This document shows positions 1 to 9,028 of a stretch of DNA of 64,000 nucleotides, in pieces. Position 1 is the stretch's first letter, and the number at the start of each line of letters is the position of its first letter. Position numbers and translations under genes: made by a program. Origin of the DNA: Nocardioides flavus (ex Wang et al. 2016) (GTDB lineage Bacteria; Actinomycetota; Actinomycetes; Propionibacteriales; Nocardioidaceae); assembly GCF_014653115.1 (NCBI RefSeq), contig NZ_BNAD01000011.1, forward strand, positions 62,001 to 126,000, in the 5' to 3' direction. A model generated the notes under the pieces. The model worked only from the letters and a program-made list of their open reading frames with translations, was not told where the DNA came from and searched no databases.

Positions 1-444
1 AACCCCGACACCGACATCAGCATCTACATCAACAGCCCCGGCGGCTCGTTCACCGCGCTGACGGCGATCTACGACACGATGCGCTTCATCAAGCCCGACG
101 TGCAGACGGTGTGCCTGGGCCAGGCGGCCTCGGCGGCGGCGATCCTGCTCGGCGCCGGCGCCAAGGGCAAGCGGATGGCGCTGCCCAACAGCCGCATCCT
201 GATCCACCAGCCCTACACCGAGGGCACGTTCGGCCAGACCTCCGACATCGAGATCCAGGCCAACGAGATCCTGCGCATGCGCGAGCTCCTCGAGCGGATG
301 ATCGCCGACTCCAGCGGCAAGGACATCGACCAGGTCAGCCGCGACATCGAGCGCGACAAGATCCTCACCGCCGAGCAGGCCGTCGAGTACGGCCTCATCG
401 ACCAGGTGATCGAGTCGCGCAAGGGTGCCCCCGCCCTCACCTGA
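1..444 (+). CDS. clpP2: ATP-dependent Clp protease proteolytic subunit ClpP2, 5' end outside window
   Basis: Serine peptidase subunit that forms the double-ring chamber unfolding ATPases such as ClpX feed. The window opens inside the gene: 147 codons are present and the N-terminal ~60 residues are missing. The reading frame is open from base 1. Visible are the catalytic Ser in the GQAAS motif, the catalytic His in ILIHQP, and the Asp in the [11 protein letters not shown] segment, so the triad is complete. The stretch [16 protein letters not shown] and the AASAAA (not AASMGA) nucleophile region match actinobacterial ClpP2 rather than ClpP1. The neighbour clpX fits the usual clpP1-clpP2-clpX order. 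Assignment to ClpP2 over ClpP1 is by recalled family sequence and is quite secure. Confidence 0.95.
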   Translation, partial: NPDTDISIYINSPGGSFTALTAIYDTMRFIKPDVQTVCLGQAASAAAILLGAGAKGKRMALPNSRILIHQPYTEGTFGQTSDIEIQANEILRMRELLERMIADSSGKDIDQVSRDIERDKILTAEQAVEYGLIDQVIESRKGAPALT

Positions 445-614
445 CGAGGGTCGGCCGCAGGTCCGAGGCTCGAGAATGATGGCCGACGACATCCCGTGTC
501 CGGCACCCGTCGGGGGCCGGCACGGGGTACCGTCGTACGGCCCACTGCAAGACAGCACAGCGCAAGGTGTGGAGTGCCGGGGCCCTTTCCCGGCGAAATT
601 GGAGGACACGACTC

Positions 615-1895
615 GTGGCACGTATCGGTGACGGTGGCGACCTGCTCAAGTGCAACTTCTGCGGCAAGAGCCAGAAGCAGGTCAAGAAGCTCATCGCTGG
701 CCCCAACGTCTACATCTGCGACGAGTGCATCGAGCTCTGCAACGAGATCATCGAGGAGGAGCTCGCCGAGGGCGCCGAGGTGAGCCTCGAGGAGCTCCCC
801 AAGCCCCGCGAGATCTTCGAGTTCCTCAACTCCTACGTCATCGGCCAGGAGCACGCCAAGAAGTCCTTGGCCGTCGCGGTCTACAACCACTACAAGCGCG
901 TCCAGGCGGGTCTGCAGCCGGTCACCGGCAAGGCCAAGGACGACGTCGTCGAGGTCGCGAAGTCCAACATCCTCGTCATCGGCCCCACGGGCTGCGGCAA
1001 GACCTACCTCGCCCAGACCCTCGCCCGGATGCTCAACGTCCCCTTCGCGATCGCGGACGCCACGGCGTTGACAGAGGCGGGCTACGTCGGCGAGGACGTC
1101 GAGAACATCCTCCTCAAGCTCATCCAGGCCGCCGACTACGACGTCAAGAAGGCCGAGACCGGCATCATCTACATCGACGAGATCGACAAGGTGGCCCGCA
1201 AGGCCGAGAACCCCTCGATCACGCGCGACGTGTCCGGCGAGGGCGTGCAGCAGGCGCTGCTCAAGATGCTGGAGGGCACCACCGCCTCGGTGCCGCCGCA
1301 GGGTGGTCGCAAGCACCCGCACCAGGAGTTCATCCAGATCGACACCACCAACATCCTGTTCATCGTGGGTGGTGCCTTCGCCGGGCTCGAGCAGATCATC
1401 GAGCAGCGCGTCGGCAAGAAGTCCCTCGGCTTCACCGCCGAGGTGCGTGGGGCCGCCGAGCGCGAGGCCGACGACCTGCTCGCGCAGGTCCGCCCCGAGG
1501 ACCTGACCAAGTTCGGGCTGATCCCCGAGTTCATCGGTCGCCTGCCGCTGATCGCCAGCGTGAGCAAGCTGGACCGCGAGGCGCTCGTGCAGATCCTCAC
1601 CGAGCCCCGCAACGCCTTGGTCAAGCAGTACCAGAAGCTCTTCGACCTCGACGGCGTCGAGCTCGAGTTCACCGACGACGCCATCGACGCCATCGCCGAG
1701 GCGGCGCTCGAGCGCGGCACGGGTGCCCGCGGCCTGCGCGCGATCATCGAGGAGGTCCTCCTCTACGTGATGTACGACGTGCCGTCGCGCGGTGACGTCG
1801 CCAAGGTGGTCGTGACGCGCGAGGTCGTCGAGGACGATGTCGCACCGACCCTGGTCCTGCGCGAGGCCGAGGGCCGGAAGAAGAAGTCCGCCTGA
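615..1895 (+). CDS. clpX: ATP-dependent Clp protease ATP-binding subunit ClpX
   Basis: AAA+ unfoldase that recognises tagged substrates and threads them into ClpP. The 426-aa length is the usual one. An N-terminal C4 zinc-binding domain (CNFC then CDEC) is followed by Walker A GPTGCGKT at residues 123-130, Walker B with Asp188-Glu189 in the IYIDEID motif, and the sensor-2 GARGLR near the C terminus. I place the start at GTG 615 (VARIGDGG...), preceded by GGAGG at 601-605, because this reproduces the conserved family N terminus. The in-frame ATG at 567 would add 16 non-conserved residues. It lies 170 nt downstream of clpP2. That gap holds a GC-rich hairpin (CCGGG/CCCGG near 578-595) and room for a separate promoter. 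Confidence 0.97.
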   Translation: MARIGDGGDLLKCNFCGKSQKQVKKLIAGPNVYICDECIELCNEIIEEELAEGAEVSLEELPKPREIFEFLNSYVIGQEHAKKSLAVAVYNHYKRVQAGLQPVTGKAKDDVVEVAKSNILVIGPTGCGKTYLAQTLARMLNVPFAIADATALTEAGYVGEDVENILLKLIQAADYDVKKAETGIIYIDEIDKVARKAENPSITRDVSGEGVQQALLKMLEGTTASVPPQGGRKHPHQEFIQIDTTNILFIVGGAFAGLEQIIEQRVGKKSLGFTAEVRGAAEREADDLLAQVRPEDLTKFGLIPEFIGRLPLIASVSKLDREALVQILTEPRNALVKQYQKLFDLDGVELEFTDDAIDAIAEAALERGTGARGLRAIIEEVLLYVMYDVPSRGDVAKVVVTREVVEDDVAPTLVLREAEGRKKKSA

Positions 1896-1942
1896 CCGAC
1901 TGGCCCTGTCTGACCATGGCGGTCTAGTCATTTCGGACTATT

Positions 1943-1978
1943 CCGGGCCATGGACGTGGGTTACGCGTCATGGCCCGG
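1943..1978 (+). terminator. Inverted repeat after clpX, possible terminator
   Basis: Perfect 10-bp arms CCGGGCCATG (1943-1952) and CATGGCCCGG (1969-1978) around a 16-nt spacer, 48 nt past the clpX stop and upstream of the Lys/Ala-repeat gene. No T-run follows. It could terminate clpX or be a protein-binding dyad for the next gene. Confidence 0.4.
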
Positions 1979-2017
1979 GGAGACTGGCGTCTCGTCTGCA
2001 TGTGGGAAGGGGACCCG

Positions 2018-2668
2018 GTGGGGGTTGACCAGAAGCGGCCGCTGATGGGGTTCGCCTTCGTGGCGGTGCTCTGCGCCGTCCTGATGTCGGTGTCGGTCGA
2101 GCGCGGCTTCGGCCTCGACGACCTCGTCCAGCCCGGCAAGCCCATCGCCGCACCCGACGAGCCGCGTGCCGCGGCGCCGACCGTCGACGTGGTCGCCGAG
2201 GAGTCGCCCGTCAGCATCCCCGCCGAGCTGAGCACTCAGCCCCTCGCCCTGATCGTCGCCGCGGCGCCGCCGTCGGCACCGGCTGCCGAGGTCACGGGCG
2301 ACGGCCGGTCCGCGTCAGCGGGCAGCGAGCAGTCCACGCAGAGCTCGGCAGGCCCGTCCACCGGTCGCCCGGTGGGCACCGACGATCCCTCGAAGGCGGC
2401 CCGCAAGGCCGACCGTGAGGCGGCGAAGGCGGCCCGCAAGGCCGACCGTGAGGCGGCGAAGGCGGCCCGCAAGGCCGACCGTCAGGCCGCGAAGGCGGCC
2501 CGTACGGCCGAGCGTCAGGCTGCCAAGGCGGCCCGCAAGGCGGAGCGTGAGGCTGCCAAGGCGGCCCGCACGGCCGAGCGTGAGGCCGCGAAGGCGGCCC
2601 GCAAGGCGGAGCGCGGCGCGAGCCACGGGCATGACAACGGGCACGGAAACAGGAACGGCAAGGGCTGA
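2018..2668 (+). CDS. Single-pass membrane protein with Lys/Ala-rich 11-residue repeats
   Basis: I do not recognise a family. GTG 2018 is the likely start because GGAAGGGGA (2005-2013) sits just upstream; an in-frame ATG at 2000 lies before that SD. The 216-aa product has a short basic N terminus, one hydrophobic segment (about residues 9-24), a Pro/Ala/Ser-rich acidic stretch of ~100 residues, seven tandem 11-residue units of the type KAARKADREAA, and a His/Gly/Asn/Lys tail (SHGHDNGHGN). The repeats are highly charged, almost surely helical, and resemble histone-H1-like or nucleoid-binding Lys/Ala tails. By the positive-inside rule the short basic N terminus would be cytoplasmic and the repeat region extracytoplasmic, possibly touching cell-wall polyanions; the opposite topology would allow DNA binding. 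It lies between clpX and valS with its own terminator. Function unknown. Confidence 0.75.
   Translation: MGVDQKRPLMGFAFVAVLCAVLMSVSVERGFGLDDLVQPGKPIAAPDEPRAAAPTVDVVAEESPVSIPAELSTQPLALIVAAAPPSAPAAEVTGDGRSASAGSEQSTQSSAGPSTGRPVGTDDPSKAARKADREAAKAARKADREAAKAARKADRQAAKAARTAERQAAKAARKAEREAAKAARTAEREAAKAARKAERGASHGHDNGHGNRNGKG
2393..2623 (+). repeat. Seven in-frame 33-bp tandem repeats
   Basis: Seven units of 33 bp, each coding for an 11-residue unit (KAARKADREAA and variants with T for K, E for D, Q for E). The first two units are nearly identical and later ones diverge, as expected of slippage or unequal crossing-over within a gene. Copy number can change without breaking the frame. Confidence 0.9.
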
Positions 2669-2801
2669 GGCCGCCCGCCCCCCGGCGCGCCGGACGACCA
2701 CAACCTGACGCGCCCGGTCCAGCCTGAGCGTGCCGCGGGCCTGGCCCGAAGACTTCTGGTCGTCCGACGCGCCTGCGGCGACGTCCGGCGGGCAACGCGA
2801 C

Positions 2802-2840
2802 GATCCCCCTCCCGCCGCTCGCCGGCGCGGGAAGGGGATC
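2802..2840. terminator. Bidirectional terminator between convergent genes
   Basis: Arms GATCCCCCTCCCGC (2802-2815) and GCGGGAAGGGGATC (2827-2840) pair with a single mismatch around an 11-nt loop. The hairpin sits between the ends of the Lys/Ala-repeat gene (+) and valS (-), 9 nt from the valS stop, so it can serve both. Confidence 0.75.
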
Positions 2841-2848
2841 GGTCGAGC

Positions 2849-5482
2849 TCAGTCCTCCGTGGGTGCCAGCTCGGCGGCGGTCACCCGCAGCTCGGTCGAG
2901 GACTCGTCGGCGACGAAGTCGAGGTCACCGACGATGGTCCCCACGGCGCGCAGGTCGTCCTGCGCCTGCTGCGCGGCCTCCACCAGCGACGCCGGCCCGG
3001 TGATCTCCACGCGGGAGAGCGGGGCGCGCATCTTGGCCTTCGCCTGCGACTTCGCGCCGCGGATGCCGGTCAGGGCCGCGGCCACCGCGTCGAGGACCAG
3101 CGGCTGCGAGGCCGCGGCCGAGCCCAGGTCGGCAGCGGTCGGCCAGGCTGCGTGGTGGATCGAGCCGTCCTGCCACCACGACCAGACCTCCTCGGTCGCG
3201 TACGGCAGGAAGGGCGCGAGCAGTCGCAGCTGGACGTGGAGGGCGATGGCCAGCGTGGCGCGGGCCGAGTCGGTCCCGGCGCCCCCCTCGGTGCTGTAGG
3301 CCCGCTCCTTGACCAGCTCGAGGTAGTCGTCGCAGAACTCCCAGAAGAACTTCTCCGTGACCTCGAGCGCGGTGGTGTAGTCGTAGGCGTCGAAGGCCTC
3401 GGTGGCCTTGCGGACCACCACCTCGAGGCGCCCCAGCAGCGCGCAGTCGACCGGGGCACTGACGGCGGCCGGGCTGAGCTCGGTGGCGCCGACGTTGCCG
3501 AGGACGAACTTCGAGGCGTTGAGGACCTTCATCGCCAGGCGGCGCCCGACCTTCATCTGCGACTCGTCGAAGGGCGAGTCCAGCCCGGGGCGGCCGATCG
3601 CGGCGCGCCATCGCACGGCGTCGGCGCCGTACTTGTCGAGGATGTCGGTCGGGACGACGACGTTGCCCTTGGACTTCGACATCTTCTTGCGGTCGGGGTC
3701 GACGATGAAGCCGGAGATCATGGCGTGCGACCACGGCACGACCTGGTGCTCGTAGTCGGCGCGGACCACGCGGGAGAACAGCCAGGTGCGGATGATGTCG
3801 TGGGCCTGCGTGGCCAGGTCGTAGGGGAAGACCCGCGAGAACAGGTCGTCGTCGACCTCCCACATGCCCGCGATCTGCGGCGTGAGCGACGACGTCGCCC
3901 ACGTGTCCATCACGTCGGGGTCGCCGACGAATCCGCCGGGCTTGCCGCGCTGGTCCTCGGTGTAGCCCTCGGGCGCCTGGGTCGACGGGTCGACCGGGAG
4001 CTGGTCCTCGCTCGGCATCAGCGGGTGGTCGTGGTCGGGCTCGCCGTCGGCGTCGAGGGGGTACCAGACGGGGAAGGGGATGCCGAAGAAGCGCTGGCGC
4101 GAGATGAGCCAGTCGCCGTTGAGGCCGCCGACCCAGTTGTCGTAGCGGTGCTTCATGTGGGCGGGGATCCAGGTGATCTCCTCACCGCGGACCAGCATCT
4201 CCTTGCGCAGCGCCGCGTCCTTGCCGCCGTTCTTGATGTACCACTGGCGGGTGGCGACGATCTCGAGGGGCTTGTCGCCCTTCTCGTAGAAGTTCGCCAT
4301 GCGCTGGGTCGGCTTCGGCTCGCCGTCGAGGTCGCCCGACTCGCGCAGCAGCGCGACCATCGCCTCGCGGGCGCTGAAGGTGGTCTTGCCCGCCATCTCG
4401 GCGTACGCCGTCGCGGCGGCGTCGCTGGAGAGCCACTCGGGGATCTCGCGGGTCAGCCGGCCGTCGCGGCCCACGACCGTACGGATCGGCAGGCTGAGCT
4501 CGCGCCACCACATCACGTCGGTGAGGTCGCCGAAGGTGCAGCACATCGCGATGCCGGCGCCCTTGTCGGGCTCGGCGGCCGGGTGGGCGAGCACCGGGAT
4601 CTCGACGCCGAAGACCGGCGAGGTCACCGTGGTGCCGAACAGGGCCTGGTAGCGCTCGTCGTCGGGGTGGGCGATGAGGGCGACGACGCTCGGGATCAGC
4701 TCCGGGCGGGTGGTCTCGATGTGCAGCGGGCTGCCGTCGGGCCGGTGGAAGGCGACGCGGTGATAGGCGCCGGGGTAGTCGCGGGCCTCGAGCTCGGCCT
4801 GCGCGACGGCGGTCTGGAAGGTGACGTCCCACAGCGTGGGCGCCTCGGAGAGGTACGCCTCACCGCGCGCGTAGTTGCGCAGGAAGGCCCGCTGGCTGAC
4901 GGTGCGCGAGTGGTCGCCGATGGTGGTGTAGGTCGGGTTCCACTGGACCGACAGGCCGAGCTGGCGCCAGAGCGCCTCGAAGGCCTTCTCGTCCTCGACG
5001 ACCAGCTGCTCGCACAGCTCGATGAAGTTGGGGCGGCTGACCGGCACCTGCTTCTTGGGGTCCGGCTTCTCCGGCGGGGTGAAGTCGGGGTCGTAGGGCA
5101 GCGTCGGGTCGCAGCGGACGCCGAAGTAGTTCTGCACGCGCCGCTCGGTCGGCAGGCCGTTGTCGTCCCAGCCGATCGGGTAGAAGACGGCCTTGCCCTG
5201 CATCCGCTGGTAGCGGGCGATGAGGTCGGTGTGGCTGTAGGAGTAGACGTGGCCGACGTGCAGCGAACCGCTGACGGTGGGCGGGGGAGTGTCGATCGAG
5301 TAGACGTTCTCCCGCGGCTGGGTGCGGTCGAAGGCGTACGTGTCGTTCTCGGCCCACGCCCGCGACCACTTGTCCTCCAGACCCTCGAGGGCCGGACGCT
5401 CCGGTACGACGACGGCACGCTGGTCGGTGCTCGCTGTCGTCGGACCAGTGTCCGTGGCCTGGGTGCTGGGGTTCTCAGTCAT
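2849..5482 (-). CDS. valS: Valyl-tRNA synthetase
   Basis: Class Ia aminoacyl-tRNA synthetase charging tRNA-Val. The length of 877 aa is normal. The HIGH-type motif is HVGH at residues 75-78 within [24 protein letters not shown] lies in the catalytic core, and KMSKS is at 600-604. The editing (CP1) domain lies between them and the anticodon-binding domain follows. The first ~28 residues are Thr/Ser/Gln-rich and not conserved. The start at 5482 is supported by a -10 hexamer 6 nt upstream, implying a leaderless message. It is transcribed divergently from the GNAT gene and ends at a shared terminator with the convergent Lys/Ala-repeat gene. Confidence 0.97.
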   Translation of the reverse strand: MTENPSTQATDTGPTTASTDQRAVVVPERPALEGLEDKWSRAWAENDTYAFDRTQPRENVYSIDTPPPTVSGSLHVGHVYSYSHTDLIARYQRMQGKAVFYPIGWDDNGLPTERRVQNYFGVRCDPTLPYDPDFTPPEKPDPKKQVPVSRPNFIELCEQLVVEDEKAFEALWRQLGLSVQWNPTYTTIGDHSRTVSQRAFLRNYARGEAYLSEAPTLWDVTFQTAVAQAELEARDYPGAYHRVAFHRPDGSPLHIETTRPELIPSVVALIAHPDDERYQALFGTTVTSPVFGVEIPVLAHPAAEPDKGAGIAMCCTFGDLTDVMWWRELSLPIRTVVGRDGRLTREIPEWLSSDAAATAYAEMAGKTTFSAREAMVALLRESGDLDGEPKPTQRMANFYEKGDKPLEIVATRQWYIKNGGKDAALRKEMLVRGEEITWIPAHMKHRYDNWVGGLNGDWLISRQRFFGIPFPVWYPLDADGEPDHDHPLMPSEDQLPVDPSTQAPEGYTEDQRGKPGGFVGDPDVMDTWATSSLTPQIAGMWEVDDDLFSRVFPYDLATQAHDIIRTWLFSRVVRADYEHQVVPWSHAMISGFIVDPDRKKMSKSKGNVVVPTDILDKYGADAVRWRAAIGRPGLDSPFDESQMKVGRRLAMKVLNASKFVLGNVGATELSPAAVSAPVDCALLGRLEVVVRKATEAFDAYDYTTALEVTEKFFWEFCDDYLELVKERAYSTEGGAGTDSARATLAIALHVQLRLLAPFLPYATEEVWSWWQDGSIHHAAWPTAADLGSAAASQPLVLDAVAAALTGIRGAKSQAKAKMRAPLSRVEITGPASLVEAAQQAQDDLRAVGTIVGDLDFVADESSTELRVTAAELAPTED

Positions 5483-5488
5483 GCGCCG

Positions 5489-5494
5489 AGTCTA
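5489..5494 (-). promoter_or_regulatory. -10 hexamer of valS (leaderless)
   Basis: TAGACT on the minus strand, 6 nt before the valS ATG. There is no Shine-Dalgarno in between, so transcription should start at or next to the A of ATG. Confidence 0.55.
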
Positions 5495-5547
5495 TTGACG
5501 GCCCTCGGGCCTGCGAAAACGAGTATCGGCGCGGCGCGCGGGCGCTC

Positions 5548-5553
5548 TAGCGT
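5548..5553 (+). promoter_or_regulatory. -10 hexamer of GNAT gene (leaderless)
   Basis: TAGCGT lies 6 nt upstream of ATG 5560 with no SD between. Same arrangement as the divergent valS promoter about 60 bp away. Confidence 0.55.
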
Positions 5554-5559
5554 TCGACC

Positions 5560-6489
5560 ATGGACCCGGACCTCGGCAGCGCGTTCACCCTCGAGTTCTT
5601 CGACGCCCCGGAGCCCTTCCTCCACGTCGCGAGCCCGCTCCTGTGCGCCGACCCGGTGCTCGGCAGCGTGATCGCCAGCGTGAGCGAGCGGACCGCCCGC
5701 GAGCTCGCCGCCGGCCACGACTCGTGGGCCGAGGTCGGCGCGCCGTTCGACCGCTGGTGGCTCGTGGTGCGCGACGGGGTAGGCGAGGTCGTCAGCGCCG
5801 TCATGCGGACCGCGACGTTCAAGCCCTACCCGACCTTCGCCATGCCGATGCCGGACGCAGCGGCACGCGCGCTGGCTCGCGCCCTGCACGAGCGCGGGGA
5901 GGTGCTCGGCGGTGCCAACGGGGCGCTGCCGGGCGCGGAGGTGCTGGCCAGGGCCACTGCGGATCTGCTGGGCGGCGAGATGGTCGTCGACAAGGCGACC
6001 CGGCTCTGGGAGTGCACGCGCGTCGAGGTCCCGCCTGCGCCCGAGGGGCGCCTCCGGCTCGCGACGGAGGCCGACGCCCCGCTCGTGCTGGCCTGGTTCA
6101 CCGCCTTCCACGCCGAGGCCGACGAGCAGGCCGGCCGGGAGCCGGACCCGACGTCGGGGGAGCACAACACGATCGACAGCGTGCTGGTGCGGATCCGCGA
6201 GGGCGTGGAGTGGCTCTGGGAGCTGCCCGACGGGACGGTCGCGCACCTGAGCGGCGCGGGCCTGCCGTCGTACGGCGTCTCCCGGATCGGCCCCGTCTAC
6301 ACGCCGCGCGAGCACCGCGGGCGCGGCATCGCGTCGTACGTCGTGGGCGAGCTCACCCGGCGCGGTCTCGAGGCCGGCCACCGGATGTGCCTGTTCACCG
6401 ACCGCGACAACCCCACGTCCAACAAGATCTACGCCGGTCTCGGCAACGAGCCCGTGGTCGACATGGCCGAGCACCTCGTCACCCGCTAG
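5560..6489 (+). CDS. GNAT family N-acetyltransferase
   Basis: 309-aa protein. The C-terminal half (about residues 165-309) carries a GNAT fold: the acetyl-CoA pyrophosphate-binding motif appears as REHRGRGIASYV around residue 250, preceded by a beta strand ending VYTP and followed by CLFTDRDNPTSNKIY, the usual motif-B region. The N-terminal half is a degenerate partner domain lacking a clear Q/RxxGxG motif. The substrate cannot be read from the sequence. The gene is divergent from valS and separated from folC by 25 nt, but folC has its own -10, so it is probably monocistronic. Confidence 0.85.
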   Translation: MDPDLGSAFTLEFFDAPEPFLHVASPLLCADPVLGSVIASVSERTARELAAGHDSWAEVGAPFDRWWLVVRDGVGEVVSAVMRTATFKPYPTFAMPMPDAAARALARALHERGEVLGGANGALPGAEVLARATADLLGGEMVVDKATRLWECTRVEVPPAPEGRLRLATEADAPLVLAWFTAFHAEADEQAGREPDPTSGEHNTIDSVLVRIREGVEWLWELPDGTVAHLSGAGLPSYGVSRIGPVYTPREHRGRGIASYVVGELTRRGLEAGHRMCLFTDRDNPTSNKIYAGLGNEPVVDMAEHLVTR

Positions 6490-6499
6490 CCCCTGTCCC

Positions 6500-6505
6500 T
6501 AGACT
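6500..6505 (+). promoter_or_regulatory. -10 hexamer of folC
   Basis: TAGACT 9 nt before ATG 6515, no SD visible: a leaderless or near-leaderless start for folC and the overlapping DUF4233 gene. Confidence 0.5.
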
Positions 6506-6514
6506 CGTGGCGCC

Positions 6515-7885
6515 ATGACTGACGCCTCCGCCGCCCCCCAGGACGCTCCTCGACTCGCCGAGACCTTCGCCGAGGTCGAGGACGCGCTGCTGTCGCGGTG
6601 GCCCGAGACCAGGCTCGAGCCCAGCCTCGACCGCATCGAGGCGTTCACCGAGCTCCTCGGCTCGCCACAACGCTCGTTCCGCTCGGTGCACCTCACCGGG
6701 ACCAACGGCAAGACCAGCACCAGCCGGATGATCGAGACGCTGCTGCGCGCGCTCGACCTGCGCACCGGGCGCTTCACCTCCCCGCACCTGGAGAAGATGA
6801 GCGAGCGGATCAGCGTCGACGGCGAGCCGCTCGACGACGAGGCGTTCGTCCGTGCCTTCAACGACGTCGCGCACTACACGCACCTCGTCGACGCCGAGCA
6901 GGAGCACCCCCTCAGCTTCTTCGAGACCATGGTCGGCATGGCCTACGCCGCCTTCGCCGACGCACCCGTCGACGCGGCCGTGGTAGAGGTCGGCATGGGC
7001 GGCAGCTGGGACGCCACCAACGTCATCGACGCCGACGTCGCGGTCGTGCTGCCGATCGCCGTCGACCACGCCAAGTACCTCGGCGAGGACCCCGCCACGA
7101 TCGCGGCCGAGAAGGCCGGGATCATCAAGCCGGGTGCCGTCGCGGTCCTGGCCCAGCAGACCCCCGAGGTGGCCGCCGTCCTGCTCGAGCGTGCCGCCGA
7201 GGTCGGCGCCACCGTCGCCCGCGAGGGGATCGAGTTCGGTGTGTCCTCCCGCACGCCCGCCGTCGGTGGCCAGGTCGTGTCGCTGCAGGGCCTTCGCGGC
7301 CGCTATGACGACGTGTTCCTGCCGCTCTACGGTGCGCACCAGGCGCAGAACGCCGCCGTCGCGCTCGCCGCCGTCGAGGCGTTCACCAGCGGCACCCTCG
7401 ACGACGACCTGGTGCGGGCCGCGTTCGCCGAGGTCACCTCGCCCGGACGGCTCGAGATCATCCGCCGCAGCCCCACGATCGTGCTCGACGCCGCCCACAA
7501 CCCGCACGGCGCGGAGGCCGTCGCGGCCGCGCTCGAGGACTCGTTCTCGTTCAGCCCGCTCGTCGGCGTGGTCGGCGTGATGGAGGACAAGGATGCCGAG
7601 GGCGTGCTGGCCGTCCTCGAGCCGCACCTCACCTTCGTCGTCTGCACGCAGAACTCGACCCCGCGCTCGATGTCGGCCGCGGCTCTCGGACGCGTCGCGA
7701 CCGAGGTCTTCGGCGAGGACCGGGTGAGCGTCGTGCCCGACCTCGCCGAGGCCATCGACCGCGCGGCCACCCTCGCCGAGGCCGGCGAGGCGATCGACGT
7801 CTCGATCGGTGCCGGTGCCGTGCTGGTCACCGGGTCGGTGGTGACCGTGGGCGAGGCCCGCGGACTGCTCAAGGGCCGCCGATGA
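6515..7885 (+). CDS. folC: Folylpolyglutamate synthase / dihydrofolate synthase
   Basis: Mur-ligase-like enzyme that adds glutamate to dihydropteroate and/or polyglutamylates folates in the cytoplasm. 456 aa, typical for FolC. The P-loop is GTNGKTS at residues 62-68. The family motif SPHLEKMSERI follows, then EVGMGG and the DAAHNPHG motif of the C-terminal domain. The last bases overlap the next start (ATGA at 7882-7885), giving translational coupling with the DUF4233 membrane protein; this pairing precedes ndk in many actinobacteria. Confidence 0.96.
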   Translation: MTDASAAPQDAPRLAETFAEVEDALLSRWPETRLEPSLDRIEAFTELLGSPQRSFRSVHLTGTNGKTSTSRMIETLLRALDLRTGRFTSPHLEKMSERISVDGEPLDDEAFVRAFNDVAHYTHLVDAEQEHPLSFFETMVGMAYAAFADAPVDAAVVEVGMGGSWDATNVIDADVAVVLPIAVDHAKYLGEDPATIAAEKAGIIKPGAVAVLAQQTPEVAAVLLERAAEVGATVAREGIEFGVSSRTPAVGGQVVSLQGLRGRYDDVFLPLYGAHQAQNAAVALAAVEAFTSGTLDDDLVRAAFAEVTSPGRLEIIRRSPTIVLDAAHNPHGAEAVAAALEDSFSFSPLVGVVGVMEDKDAEGVLAVLEPHLTFVVCTQNSTPRSMSAAALGRVATEVFGEDRVSVVPDLAEAIDRAATLAEAGEAIDVSIGAGAVLVTGSVVTVGEARGLLKGRR

Positions 7886-8286
7886 CCGCCCCCGCGCCCG
7901 ACCCCGGGCAGGTGCCCACCAACACCGAGCGCTCGCCGCGCCGCGGGATGGCCGCCGCGGTCCTGAGCCTCGAGGCCGTCACCCTCGGCCTGACCACGCC
8001 GGTGATGATCACCATCGCCGGCGTCGACACCTCGCTGGCGTTGTCCGTCGGGCTCGGGCTCGCCGTGGTGTGCCTGCTGCTGGCGGGCATGCTGCGTGCC
8101 GAGTGGGCCTACCTCGCCGGCTACGTCGTCCAGGTCGCGGCCGTCGCGCTCGGGTTCGTCCTGCCCGTCATGTTCGCCCTCGGGCTGATCTTCGCGGCGC
8201 TGTGGACGGCGGCGGACCTGCTCGGGCGCAAGATCGAGCGCGAGCGCGCGGCCGCCTGGGCGGCGTACCGCGCGGAGCAGGGCTGA
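7882..8286 (+). CDS. DUF4233 family small membrane protein
   Basis: 134 aa with four hydrophobic segments (about residues 22-40, 47-68, 75-92 and 95-112), then a basic/amphipathic tail rich in Arg/Glu/Ala. It has the length and the folC-ndk position of the actinobacterial DUF4233 family, whose function is unknown. Translation is coupled to folC by a 4-nt overlap. No catalytic motif is visible. Confidence 0.85.
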   Translation: MTAPAPDPGQVPTNTERSPRRGMAAAVLSLEAVTLGLTTPVMITIAGVDTSLALSVGLGLAVVCLLLAGMLRAEWAYLAGYVVQVAAVALGFVLPVMFALGLIFAALWTAADLLGRKIERERAAAWAAYRAEQG

Positions 8287-8296
8287 CCGGCCTCGC

Positions 8297-8302
8297 TAGG
8301 CT
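8297..8302 (+). promoter_or_regulatory. -10 hexamer of ndk (leaderless)
   Basis: TAGGCT 6 nt before the ndk ATG. The hexamer lies just after the DUF4233 stop, and no SD precedes ndk. Confidence 0.5.
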
Positions 8303-8308
8303 GCGCCC

Positions 8309-8740
8309 ATGACCGACGTCCAGCGTTCCCTCGTCCTCGTCAAGCCCGACGGCGTGCGCCGCGGCCTCTCGGGCGAGGTCCTGCGCCGGATCGAGGCCAA
8401 GGGCTACACGCTCGCGGCCGTCGAGCTGCGCACCGCGACCCCCGAGCTCCTCGCCGCGCACTACGCCGAGCACGAGGGCAAGCCGTTCTACGGGCCCCTC
8501 GTCGAGTTCATGCTCTCCGGTCCCGTGCTCGCCGTCGTCATCGAGGGTGAGCGCTGCATCGAGGGCTTCCGCTCGCTCGCCGGCGCCACCGACCCGACCG
8601 TCGCCGCCCCGGGCACCATCCGCGGCGACCTCGGCCGGGACTGGGGCGTGGCGGTCCAGCAGAACCTCGTGCACGGCTCCGACTCGCCGGAGTCGGCCGC
8701 CCGCGAGATCGGGATCTGGTTCCCCGAGCTCGGCGCGTAG
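8309..8740 (+). CDS. ndk: Nucleoside diphosphate kinase
   Basis: Transfers the gamma phosphate from ATP to NDPs through a phospho-His intermediate. 143 aa, the usual length. The N terminus (RSLVLVKPDGVRRGL) and the catalytic His in NLVHGSDSPESA near residue 116 are typical. It follows folC-DUF4233 but appears to have its own leaderless promoter. Downstream lies a long inverted repeat and then the mre operon. Confidence 0.97.
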   Translation: MTDVQRSLVLVKPDGVRRGLSGEVLRRIEAKGYTLAAVELRTATPELLAAHYAEHEGKPFYGPLVEFMLSGPVLAVVIEGERCIEGFRSLAGATDPTVAAPGTIRGDLGRDWGVAVQQNLVHGSDSPESAAREIGIWFPELGA

Positions 8741-8809
8741 CCCGCGAGCTCGCTCGTGCGCCACGCGCCGAGCGAGGCGTCCGTGGACCCCGGCCGCCCC
8801 GTACGCCGG

Positions 8810-8872
8810 GGTAGTCCACCGGGATGCGGTTGTCGATGTGTGAGCTTCCCGGCCAGCTGCCGGTGGACTACC
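8810..8872. repeat. Long inverted repeat between ndk and mreB
   Basis: Perfect 13-bp arms GGTAGTCCACCGG (8810-8822) and CCGGTGGACTACC (8860-8872) with a 37-nt spacer, inside the 288-bp ndk-mreB gap. A second, smaller inverted repeat (GGGAAGAGG 8932-8940, CCTCTTCCC 8986-8994) brackets the putative mreB -10. The first could be a terminator for ndk or a dispersed palindromic element; there is no T-run. Confidence 0.5.
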
Positions 8873-8953
8873 GGGGCCCGAGCCGCACCACACACGTCAC
8901 AGGAGCCACACACCCCCGCGCGTGTCCTGCCGGGAAGAGGCCTGACCGCTCCT

Positions 8954-8959
8954 TAACCT
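8954..8959 (+). promoter_or_regulatory. Putative -10 of the mre operon
   Basis: TAACCT about 70 nt upstream of mreB, centred between the arms of a 9-bp inverted repeat (8932-8940 / 8986-8994). This dyad could be an operator for the rod-shape operon. Confidence 0.4.
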
Positions 8960-9028
8960 GAGCGTGGGTCGACGCCACGTGGACCCCTCTTCCCACGTAC
9001 GACCCGACCTGCAGGGGCAGCAGCGGCA

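Noticed and set aside
213..1931. 572-aa minus-strand frame across clpP2-clpX
   Set aside because: Opposes two well-conserved genes and has the same antisense composition; no start signal.
2393..2623. Regular 33-bp repeats considered as CRISPR
   Set aside because: Units are directly abutting with no spacers, in frame, and code for a charged helix.
3152..5671. 839-aa plus-strand frame opposite valS
   Set aside because: Antisense shadow; valS carries all class I synthetase motifs.
8756..8956. 66-aa frame in the ndk-mreB gap
   Set aside because: Spans the inverted repeat, has no SD or -10 and unnatural composition.
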